Assembly (NCBI GenBank): GCA_020832235.1
Contig: JAFIEZ010000005.1
Coordinates: 1 to 64,000 of the forward strand
Direction of reading: 5' to 3'
Source of the DNA: Bacteroidota bacterium
GTDB lineage: Bacteria; Bacteroidota; Rhodothermia; Balneolales; HLUCCA01
Length of the DNA stretch: 64,000 nt
Of the stretch, positions 1 through 6,415 are shown piece after piece. The notes below the pieces were generated by a model. The model did no database searches. It was not told the DNA's origin and worked only from the letters and a program-made list of their open reading frames with translations. Both the position numbers and the translations under genes were made by a program. How positions within the stretch are numbered: the stretch's first letter is position 1; each line of letters begins with the position of its first letter.

Positions 1-78
1 CTGCTAATATTGTTTTCCTTCTGGTCTTATTGGAAGGTGGATAAGGTGTACAAGCAACTTCTGAAACAACGTGAGTGA
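1..78 (+). CDS. C-terminal fragment of a membrane protein
   Basis: The window opens inside a gene. Frame 1 reads 25 codons without interruption to TGA at 76-78: a hydrophobic stretch (LLILFSFW) followed by a basic tail ending KQLLKQRE. This is the shape of a last transmembrane helix plus a cytoplasmic tail. The small membrane protein at 1415-1708 ends in the same way (hydrophobic helix, then a short basic tail), so this could be a related gene of a previous cassette, but 25 residues are too few to prove homology. The reading is short and could be chance; the hairpin immediately after the stop supports a true gene end. Confidence 0.4.
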   Translation: MLILFSFWSYWKVDKVYKQLLKQRE

Positions 79-104
79 ATCCTACTTTCTTTACAAAGTA
101 GGAT
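79..104 (+). terminator. Hairpin directly after the partial gene
   Basis: A perfect 10-bp inverted repeat (79-88 with 95-104, loop of 6) begins one base after the stop codon of the upstream fragment. There is no run of T after it, so it is only a probable terminator or 3'-end stabilising hairpin. Confidence 0.4.
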
Positions 105-540
105 GTACGTATACCTCCTGTTGACTATATAAAAGGTTGTACAGCTAGGGCTTCAGGGAGAGACTTCCTGGAGCCTTACTTGTGTGCTAAATCGTCTATG
201 TATGCCATACATATTCTTAAGCGGTACCAAAAAAAGTTACACTTTCTCACTAGGTCTCGGCATTTATCTGTGTGGACTAACGCTAAGATTATAGACCAAG
301 AAAATATGACTACCAAAAAGCTGCTGCGAAAAACGTTTCATGTAGTGTTATAATGGCCGATTTATGTGGGTGTTGAAAAAAAAAGTTGAATTTTTTTTGT
401 AACAAATGGCCTCCGAAATACTCTTACAGATAGCTGCATGCAAAAGGATGCACTATTGTCCATGCGTATGCATGCAGGGTCATCATGGTTCGTCACCCAA
501 GGTGACGGGCTGTCAAAATAACCTAAATTCAAATTCAATT
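105..540. other. Gene-free region upstream of the phase-variable lipoprotein
   Basis: No convincing gene is seen in these 436 bases. The stretch is AT-rich with A and T runs around 377-403. It contains a 9-bp inverted repeat (434-442 with 469-477) and a 7-bp hairpin (491-497 with 501-507), both within about 110 bases of the ATG at 541, so the promoter and control region of the next gene probably lies here. An open frame from 406 runs into the ATG at 541, but its N-terminal part has no protein-like features. Confidence 0.5.
434..477. promoter_or_regulatory. Inverted repeat ctgcatgca / tgcatgcag
   Basis: Nine bases at 434-442 are repeated as an exact reverse complement at 469-477, separated by 26 bases. 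Each arm is itself built on the palindrome tgcatgca. The position 64-107 bases upstream of the ATG at 541 suits a repressor or activator site, or an mRNA leader hairpin. Which protein would bind is unknown. Confidence 0.35.
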
Positions 541-1396
541 ATGAAAACAAAAACATTCTCTCTCTCTCTCTCTCTTAGTCGTAGTCTTGCTTAGTTTAGT
601 CACCATAAAAGCCTGCAATCCGGTGGTCAATGCCGGAGAGGAAGCCGACTGGTTAGCGGAGTATCAGCAGACGCTCAGGCAGGTCCTGACTCAGGCCACG
701 GAGTCCAATCAGCACATGGACATCACCGAAATGGATCAGTTTGCCGCCAACATTCGTCAGGCCTACATCGATGTACTGGGGAATCATGCCGATATGGAAG
801 CCTTCGAAAACGGCTATCGTATGGCAGCTACCCGCGATGTAAGAGCCAAGGAAACCGATACGCAAGCAGAGTCAGTGGTTCAGGACATCATCCGTGAGTC
901 CGATACGCCCGAACAGGCTTTGGAATTGCTCGATGAGCTGTTGGCAAGCCGTGATCTGGATGACAGCCAGCGCCTGGAAGCCATCAACACCCGTGAGTTT
1001 CTTGTCTTTCTTGCAGAAAACAGCGAACTGATTACCCAGCTGCGTGCCTCAAACGTACTTGCGAAGGGAGTGGGGGGTGTTGTAAATCAACCAACATGCT
1101 TTCAAGAAATACAAATACCGAATCAAGAGACTGGAACCGTTACAGTTATTCGTGTAGAAGTGCCTTGTGACCCCGATGATGGTACCCTCGGTGGTGGCGG
1201 GGGTGGTACCGATTGGAAGTGTGCTTTAGTCGTGATAGGCTCAACAGGTTCTGCAGCTTATGGAGCATGTGTCGCTACAGCTGCTTTATTTGCTTTGCCG
1301 ACACTTGGTTTAGGTGCACCAGCGGGTTGCGCAACGGGTGCACTTGTGGGAGGTTTTTTTGCACTTATAACGAGTGTAGGACTAGTTTGTCTTTAA
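541..1396 (+). CDS. Phase-variable lipoprotein with glycine-rich hydrophobic C-terminus (out of frame here)
   Basis: The ATG at 541 begins a lipoprotein-type signal peptide (MKTKTFS, then Leu/Ser repeats), but it stops at 592-594 in this sequence. The frame that continues to 1396 is open from before 587 and supplies the rest of the signal (LLSLVTIKAC, lipobox Cys). The break is at a (CT)9 tract; 10 or 7 units would join both parts into about 285 residues. The alternative TTG start at 587 would leave a stunted signal peptide. After the Cys comes a roughly 160-residue acidic helical region, then two Cys (PTCFQ, VPCDP), a six-Gly linker, and a last 62 residues that are Gly/Ala-rich and hydrophobic with Cys at about 212, 228, 248 and 268 of the 269-residue open frame. 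No family is recognised. The tail resembles hydrophobic bacteriocin or glycine-zipper domains; that is inference. A sequencing error in the CT run would also explain the break. Confidence 0.7.
557..575. repeat. (CT)9 dinucleotide tract inside the lipoprotein signal peptide
   Basis: Nine uninterrupted TC/CT units lie 16 bases inside the gene that starts at 541. Gain of one unit or loss of two puts the start codon in frame with the long downstream frame. Tracts of this type are known slipped-strand contingency loci in surface-protein genes. Confidence 0.9.
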
Positions 1397-1414
1397 CTAA
1401 AAGTGAAAATAGAA

Positions 1415-1708
1415 ATGAATGATCAAAATAATATGAAGTTAACGCCAGAGAAGATGTACAAGAACTTGTTAATCTTTTATGTAGGATTAATAGGCCTCAT
1501 TTCTTTGATTTACGGATTTTATTTCTGGAATGGTAACCTCTACAATGCGCTGCTTGTAGAGCAGCATAAGGGGCTTAAAGAATGGCTCATCATAATTGGA
1601 TCAATTGGTATATCTCCGCTCATTTTTATGATTCTGATAATGAATGTAAAGATAGTCTGGAGTGGTTCATTGTTCACTGAGGAGTTTACTCTACGCAAAA
1701 AAAACTAA
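1415..1708 (+). CDS. Small membrane protein with two predicted helices; possible immunity partner
   Basis: A protein of about 97 residues starting 18 bases after the lipoprotein stop; a GTG at 1403 is an alternative start giving 101 residues. Two hydrophobic segments are visible, one rich in Leu/Ile/Gly/Phe (LLIFYVGLIGLISLIYG) and one around WLIIIGSIGISPLIFMILI, followed by a short basic tail (TLRKKN). The family is not recognised. Small two- to three-helix membrane proteins encoded directly behind pore-forming bacteriocins are often immunity proteins, and the upstream gene has a bacteriocin-like tail, so immunity is a reasonable but untested guess. It could equally be an unrelated small membrane protein. 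Confidence 0.65.
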   Translation: MNDQNNMKLTPEKMYKNLLIFYVGLIGLISLIYGFYFWNGNLYNALLVEQHKGLKEWLIIIGSIGISPLIFMILIMNVKIVWSGSLFTEEFTLRKKN

Positions 1709-2226
1709 AGTTTTCATCATAAAACCGTACAGAAGGGCACTGTGAGGTCTGAGACTTGCGGTGACCTTCTACATCCCTTCGGAATAATTCAAGGCTAATG
1801 TTGGGGAGTATCAAACTCACCGTGGCTCTTCTTTAATAAATGCATTCTTTAGTGCTGGATTTTTTGGAGGTCTAAGCAAAAATGCCCAATTATTCACCTA
1901 TTGAGGGAGGGTCTCAGATAATGAGGTAAGGTTTCGGGAGGGCTACCATCGGGTTAGGGGAGGTTGCAACTAGTTAAGTAATGATACATCTAGCTAAGTA
2001 GGGTAATATCTGATTAAGTAGAGGTTGTAACGGTTTGTGCCGTCAGGTATGAATATGAGTCGTGTTCTGTATTGCGATAAATATTTATTGATATTCAATA
2101 ATAATTTATCTATAATCATGGTGTGATGAAACAATCAGACTACCGGTATTTACATTCCGGTCTGATGTCAACCTGACCGTTTTATACCTCAACGCAGATA
2201 CCCAACGTATTACCAATCCTTCTGAT
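1709..2226. other. 518-base gene-free stretch with a large palindrome
   Basis: No gene is supported. Between about 1970 and 2030 there are degenerate direct repeats of the type taGTTAAGTA / taGCTAAGTA / GATTAAGTAG. A 35-bp palindrome lies at 2076-2110, and an interrupted inverted repeat (atcaga...ccgg / ccgg...tctgat) lies around 2136-2165. The part after 2070 is very AT-rich and probably contains the promoter of the gene pair starting at 2227. Confidence 0.5.
2076..2110. promoter_or_regulatory. 35-bp near-perfect palindrome upstream of DUF2975/XRE pair
   Basis: The bases are symmetrical around 2093: an inner arm ttattga-tat-tcaataa (2085-2101) and an outer arm gataaat / atttatc (2076-2082, 2104-2110), with only the two positions between them mismatched. 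The two levels share one centre, so the whole is one palindrome. It lies 117 bases before the ATG at 2227. XRE proteins bind dyad-symmetric sites, so autoregulation by the protein at 3330-3554 is the simplest idea. Confidence 0.5.
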
Positions 2227-3330
2227 ATGAATCCCGAATCTCCAAATCAAACACATAACCCCCAATCGCCGAAAGGGGCGCTTAACGCGAATAACGGACC
2301 AGTCCCGGCGAAGGCACCGAAACGTATAACAGCGCTTGTGTGGCTGGTTAACATCAGCATCGTCATACTTGTACTTGGTTTTGCTTTGGCCATCGCTGTG
2401 CTCGTAACATTTCCACGTTTAGTCGACCACTCGCCGAATCTCACTGGTGCCACGCAATACAGTTTTAATGCGCATACCACGTTGTTGGGGAGGTCTTATC
2501 GATATGAATACAGACTAGATGGTCCTGGTCAGGAGCCTGTACAGCAGGTTCTCAAATTCGATCGAAGAAACCTGTTTGAGTTCTCTGTGAGGGATTCGGT
2601 CATGGTGAACTTGCCGCGACTTGAGGATGCATCTAACGATGAAATACTAAAAGGTTTTTTAGATGGTGTCACTTTTGGAAGCAACGCCGGCAAAAATGAA
2701 CTAAGTGCGTATTCAGAAAATTCAGACAACGAAATTAATTCCCTGTTAAATGAAATAGAAAGTACCCTATCTGTAGGGGGTAATGTCGACATCACTGCAT
2801 TGCAACGGGAAGTGGAGAGGGTGGTGGTTGAGGGAGGAATAGCCGATATCGCTAAACTGAGCAATTTGAGGGGCTTAGCATCGGTAAATATGAAGATATT
2901 CAATAGAAGCGAGTCCGTTCCTGTACGTATCGGTCATCCGGGAATTCCGCTAACGGTGGATGAGTTCAAGCGGGAGGTGCGTATCCTCGCTGTGGGATTG
3001 GCCCTTACGATGATCTACCTCATAGTGGTGATGTGGTACATCCGAGGATTCATTACCGGACTTCGCAACATGACGTTCTTCACCGAGGATAACCTCCGAA
3101 AACTGAATATCGCCGCCATTATGCTCACCGTAGGTCCCTTGTTATATGGACTATTCTCGATAATTTTCATCCCTCAATACCCTGATGTGTACAATGCCTC
3201 TTCCTGGGAAACGGGTCCGTATATCAATAACGGCGTGATTGTATTCCTGTTCGGATTACTTTTGCTGGCAATCAGCTGGTGTTTCCGCTATGGTGTTGAC
3301 ATCCAAAAAGAACAGGAGTTTACCGTATAA
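2227..3330 (+). CDS. DUF2975 membrane protein
   Basis: A 367-residue protein with a Pro/Asn-rich cytoplasmic start, a first membrane helix at about residues 34-60, a roughly 190-residue extracytoplasmic region, and three helices near the C-terminus (about 255-275, 290-312, 333-350). The C-terminal third ends in GVDIQKEQEFTV, the typical end of DUF2975 proteins. It overlaps the next gene by one base (TAATG). DUF2975 genes are usually followed by a small Cro/CI-type regulator, as in the Bacillus YoaS/YozG pair; their molecular role is not known. The long extracytoplasmic part is larger than in the usual roughly 160-residue members, suggesting an added sensor region. Call from the C-terminal domain and the partner gene. 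Confidence 0.8.
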   Translation: MNPESPNQTHNPQSPKGALNANNGPVPAKAPKRITALVWLVNISIVILVLGFALAIAVLVTFPRLVDHSPNLTGATQYSFNAHTTLLGRSYRYEYRLDGPGQEPVQQVLKFDRRNLFEFSVRDSVMVNLPRLEDASNDEILKGFLDGVTFGSNAGKNELSAYSENSDNEINSLLNEIESTLSVGGNVDITALQREVERVVVEGGIADIAKLSNLRGLASVNMKIFNRSESVPVRIGHPGIPLTVDEFKREVRILAVGLALTMIYLIVVMWYIRGFITGLRNMTFFTEDNLRKLNIAAIMLTVGPLLYGLFSIIFIPQYPDVYNASSWETGPYINNGVIVFLFGLLLLAISWCFRYGVDIQKEQEFTV

Positions 3331-3554
3331 TGGCCATCATCGTAAATCTCGACGTAATGCTTGCCCGACGAAAAATGTCGCTCACGGAGCTGTCGGAGGC
3401 AGTTGGTATCACCATGGCCAACTTGTCTATACTTAAAAGCAACAAGGCCAAAGCGATACGATTCAGTACCTTAGAAAAAATATGCGAGGTACTGGACTGT
3501 CAGCCCGGCGATATTCTGGAGTTTTCGGCGGATGTGGATGCAAACCCAAAATGA
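3330..3554 (+). CDS. XRE-family (Cro/CI) small transcription regulator
   Basis: A 74-residue single-domain helix-turn-helix protein. MSLTELSEAVGITMANLSIL forms the helix-turn-helix, and the end reads FSTLEKICEVLDCQPGDILE, the standard signature of the YozG-like HTH_26 group. The start codon overlaps the DUF2975 stop by one base, so the two are translationally coupled. It probably represses or activates its own operon, with the palindrome at 2076-2110 as a candidate site, and the membrane partner may control its activity. Nothing in the sequence shows what signal is sensed. Confidence 0.85.
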   Translation: MAIIVNLDVMLARRKMSLTELSEAVGITMANLSILKSNKAKAIRFSTLEKICEVLDCQPGDILEFSADVDANPK

Positions 3555-3718
3555 AGCCGAAAGTCGAAGCGAACAGCTTGGCTCAATTAAGGACCTATCT
3601 TTTAACGTGCCAAAACGAGAGTTATTCGACAACGATGTAAAAAGAGAATCACTTTGACGTACTAACAGACGATTCGGTTTGTGCAAACGTTGGATATATG
3701 GAACAAATGTAATAATAT

Positions 3719-3728
3719 TGTTATAACA
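3719..3728. promoter_or_regulatory. Palindrome tgttataaca before the AbrB-Doc operon
   Basis: A perfect 10-bp palindrome 19 bases before the antitoxin ATG, inside an AT-rich stretch that also offers a TATAAC-like -10 element. SpoVT/AbrB antitoxins repress their own promoters by binding short palindromes here. The site is short enough to be chance. Confidence 0.25.
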
Positions 3729-3747
3729 TAAATTAGTCCACGAACCT

Positions 3748-3969
3748 ATGGAAGCAAAAATTCGAAAAGTCGGAAACAGCCTGGGTGTTATTTTACCCAA
3801 GCAGATGATTGAGGAACTTCATCTAAAACCCGGGGATAAATTACGTATAGAACGAAAGGGAGGGAATCTCGAGCTTCATCCTGTTGACCCTGAATTTGAA
3901 GACTGGTCTGAAGCATACCGTCAACTTAATTCAGATTATAAGGACGTACTAAAAGCCTTGGCAGAATGA
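3748..3969 (+). CDS. AbrB/MazE-type antitoxin
   Basis: A 73-residue protein whose N-terminal half is a clear SpoVT-AbrB swapped-hairpin DNA-binding domain (IRKVGNSLGVILPKQM, then LKPGDKLRIER). The C-terminal 30 residues (DWSEAYRQLNSDYKDVLKAL) are predicted helical and should be the toxin-binding tail. Its last bases overlap the Doc start (ATGA, 3966-3969), the usual coupling in toxin-antitoxin operons. It is expected to neutralise the downstream toxin and repress the operon. The pairing of an AbrB-fold antitoxin with Doc, rather than a Phd-fold one, is known in many genomes. Confidence 0.9.
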   Translation: MEAKIRKVGNSLGVILPKQMIEELHLKPGDKLRIERKGGNLELHPVDPEFEDWSEAYRQLNSDYKDVLKALAE

Positions 3970-4355
3970 TCCGTTTTTTGGACAAAGCTACCATTCTGTT
4001 ATTCCATGGCGATCAACTTGAGCGTTATGGAGGAGCTATGGGAATTCGCGATGAGGCGTTATTGGATTCAGCGCTGGCACAGCCTCAAGCCAGTTTTGAC
4101 GGTTCCTATGTACATGAAGATATCTTTCACATGGCAGCTGCATACGCTTATCATCTATGTCAAAACCATCCATTTTACGATGGGAATAAGCGAACAGCAT
4201 TAATCGCAGCTTATACCTTTCTATATGTAAATGGATATCAGCTTGTGGCTGATAAAAAAAGTTTGTTCGCTATTATGATGGATCTAGCTAGTGGAAAGGT
4301 CTCGAAAGAAGAGTTAAGGTTGTATTTCAAGAAACATTCCATAAAAAGGGCGTGA
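3966..4355 (+). CDS. doc: Doc-type (death-on-curing, Fic-fold) toxin
   Basis: A 129-residue Fic/Doc protein of normal Doc length. The active-site motif reads HPFYDGNKRTA, with Lys where Fic AMPylases have the second Gly; this is the Doc signature. The characterised P1 Doc phosphorylates elongation factor EF-Tu and stops translation. The N-terminal HxxxLERYGGAMGIRD and the helix DIFHMAAAYAYHLCQNHPF also match Doc proteins. All catalytic residues visible by eye are present, so the toxin looks intact. It is co-transcribed with the overlapping antitoxin gene and is a chromosomal stabilising or stress module; its actual target here is unknown. Confidence 0.92.
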   Translation: MIRFLDKATILLFHGDQLERYGGAMGIRDEALLDSALAQPQASFDGSYVHEDIFHMAAAYAYHLCQNHPFYDGNKRTALIAAYTFLYVNGYQLVADKKSLFAIMMDLASGKVSKEELRLYFKKHSIKRA

Positions 4356-4517
4356 TTCGTACGACTTCTGAGCTTCGTTTGTATAACGTAGTATAGTCTT
4401 GCTGGCTTACTTTTTTAAACCGCTACGCTTCCAGTCAAGCGGACAGCGGTTACTTATTTGTTTTGATGCATCTTGCAGGCAATAACAATTATGAATCAGC
4501 ATAAACGCGACAAGATG

Positions 4518-5846
4518 TTACCCCCGCATCCAAGCTTCGATGTCGGCGCGGGACTTCGGCACATCGGTCAGGTTTTCATGTCCGTCTTCGGTGATAATCA
4601 AGTTATCTTCGATGCGAATGCCTCCGAAATCGAGGTAACCGCGCAACGACTCTACATTCAGAAATCGAGCTTGTTCCGGATTCTCGAAAGCCGGCTCAAG
4701 CAGCGCCGGGATGAAATAAATGCCGGGCTCAATGGTGATCACCATGCCGGGCTCCAGCAGGCGTCGCGCGCGCAGATAACGCAGTCCGGGACGATCAATA
4801 CGGTCTACACCCTTCGGATATCCGCCCACATCGTGGGTATCGAGTCCGAGAAAATGCCCCAAACCGTGCGGGAAAAACAGGGCGAAGATATTCGCCTCCA
4901 TGAGTTCGTCAACTTCACCACGAACCAGTCCCAGATCAAGGAAACCCTCCAGCAGTAATCGGGCGGCTTTCAGATGAAGCTCCTCCATTTCCACGCCCGG
5001 ACGAGCATCAGCGATGCAGCTATCGAGCATGTTAAGGCAGATATCGTAGATGGCGGCTTGACGTTCGTTGAACACCCCGTTAGCCGGATACGTGCGGGTG
5101 ATATCGGCCGCATACCCATTGCTTTCCGCGCCGGCATCCAGCAGAAAAAGATCGTTTTCGTCCACCACGCGATTGTTATCGACATAATGCAGCACCGCCG
5201 CGCCCTTGCCGGAGGCAAAAATACCGGAATACGGTTGATGTCGCATACCGCTGCGGGTGCAGGTAAATTCGTGAATTGCCTGTAATTCGCACTCGTTCAT
5301 GCCCGGGCGGATGGATTTCATGACCTCGCGATGGGCGATATTCGCTACATTGGCGGCCTTTCGCAGTTCAGCCTTCTCGCCGTCGGACTTGATGACCCGG
5401 CACCAGGCCAGCGCATCGGCCAGAATACTTTGATCGGGAGTATAGCCGAGCTCGCTGACGCGGGCGGCGTCGGTGTCGTTGATTACATGCACCGACTCGG
5501 GTTTTAGCGAAGCGAGCAGGTCGCCCAGCTCATCGGTGAAATGGATGTGGTCGGGGTTGTAAGCCTGTTTCAGCTGGTCCTGCGTGCGTACAAATCCCAT
5601 CCAGACGGCAAACATGGCATCGCGACGGGGAGAGAGCAGGTGGTAGGCGCCGGTTATGGGCACCAGAATGAGAGCAAAGTCGGGTTCCTGCACACCGGTG
5701 AGGTATAAAAAGTTCGATTCCTGTCGGAAAGGGTATTCGAAATCGGTGTTGTAGCGATGCGAAACGGCCGCTCCGGAGATGTATATAATATGTCCGGGTT
5801 TGTCGGCGTACAGGCTTGCGAGTCGGGTGCGATGTTCGTTAAACAT
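4518..5846 (-). CDS. pepP: Xaa-Pro aminopeptidase (M24 family)
   Basis: A 442-residue cytoplasmic enzyme that removes N-terminal residues followed by proline. The N-terminal creatinase-like domain covers about residues 1-170 and the pita-bread M24 catalytic domain the rest. The five metal ligands are visible: Asp in LLDAGAE, Asp in ADITRTYP, His in HGLGHFLGLDTHD, Glu in TIEPGIY and Glu in GGIRIEDN. Length and the HGLGHxLGLDxHD motif match AMP/PepP rather than methionine aminopeptidase or prolidase. There is no signal peptide, unlike the second M24 protein at 15393-16721. The gene stands alone on the minus strand, convergent with the toxin operon. Confidence 0.93.
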   Translation of the reverse strand: MFNEHRTRLASLYADKPGHIIYISGAAVSHRYNTDFEYPFRQESNFLYLTGVQEPDFALILVPITGAYHLLSPRRDAMFAVWMGFVRTQDQLKQAYNPDHIHFTDELGDLLASLKPESVHVINDTDAARVSELGYTPDQSILADALAWCRVIKSDGEKAELRKAANVANIAHREVMKSIRPGMNECELQAIHEFTCTRSGMRHQPYSGIFASGKGAAVLHYVDNNRVVDENDLFLLDAGAESNGYAADITRTYPANGVFNERQAAIYDICLNMLDSCIADARPGVEMEELHLKAARLLLEGFLDLGLVRGEVDELMEANIFALFFPHGLGHFLGLDTHDVGGYPKGVDRIDRPGLRYLRARRLLEPGMVITIEPGIYFIPALLEPAFENPEQARFLNVESLRGYLDFGGIRIEDNLIITEDGHENLTDVPKSRADIEAWMRG

Positions 5847-5907
5847 AGAGTTTCGGATGCTGATGGTGGAATTTATCTTGCTTTCACCCGAAAATATTCA
5901 AATTGCT

Positions 5908-6015
5908 GATGGATTGCCGATTAAATTCTCGATGGATTGCCGATTGCCTGTTGCCTGTTGCCTGTTGCCGATTACCGGCCCCCGAATCACGATGATGTTT
6001 GATGGATTACCGATT
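5908..6015. repeat. Degenerate gatggattgccgatt repeats and (ttgcctg)3
   Basis: The 15-mer gatggattgccgatt occurs at 5908-5922 and 5931-5945, and with one change at 6001-6015. Between them the 7-mer ttgcctg is repeated three times head to tail (5944-5964). The gattgcc and gattacc motifs continue in weaker form to about 6075. No coding frame is plausible. Confidence 0.75.
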
Positions 6016-6118
6016 ACCGATAATGTATGGTTGATCACATAGAATAGACGATTGATGCTCGATGCCCGATTACCTATGCCCGAAACGCGATTTCCGCTAC
6101 TCAAAAGAAAAGAAAAAA

Positions 6119-6167
6119 GGTTGCCCGTTTGCGCCCGCGTTCTCTCTCTCCTCGGGCTCGGGCAACC
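6119..6167 (-). terminator. Hairpin followed by a T-rich run on the minus strand
   Basis: ggttgcccg (6119-6127) pairs with cgggcaacc (6159-6167), and an inner gcccg/cgggc pair (6133-6137, 6153-6157) extends the stem. Read on the minus strand it is followed by ttttttcttttctttt, the form of an intrinsic terminator. No minus-strand gene lies upstream of it, so it either ends an unrecognised small RNA or has another role. Confidence 0.45.
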
Positions 6168-6415
6168 ATGTTCATATTAACGACGCAGACTTACTAAATC
6201 TAAACCGTTTGCGATGAAATGCGAACACGATACGAACAAGCTCTATTTGTAAAAAATGAGCGATTTATTAACTAATCTTTGTTCGTAATGATCAACTTGT
6301 ATACATTATACATCAAGTAAAAAACGGTTTCTTAGTTTTTTTTACACAAAAAGGTCGTCAAGTATTTCAATGTTTTTCCTACTTGTAAATTATCGCTGTA
6401 TAAAATAGGTTACGC

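Larger units (their letters stand above)
5847..6415. other. 569-base gene-free region with short repeats and a minus-strand terminator-like hairpin
   Basis: The pepP promoter (minus) and the promoter of the regulator gene at 6416 (plus) must both lie here. The pepP-proximal half is filled with low-complexity gattgccgatt-type repeats. The middle has a strong hairpin at 6119-6167. The last 240 bases are AT-rich with several T and A runs and no gene. Confidence 0.5.

Noticed and set aside
406-594. Open frame of 62 codons ending after the CT tract
   Set aside because: Only the last 17 codons (from the ATG at 541) make sense as the start of the lipoprotein; the upstream part is noncoding control region.
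3532-3657. Possible 41-residue overlapping small protein behind the XRE gene
   Set aside because: Reads with plausible composition (NEAESRSEQLGSIKDLSF) but overlaps the regulator's end in another frame and has no ribosome site or family; not enough to call.
4473-4958. Plus-strand open frame inside pepP
   Set aside because: Antisense shadow of the Xaa-Pro aminopeptidase C-terminus, which has all metal ligands on the minus strand.
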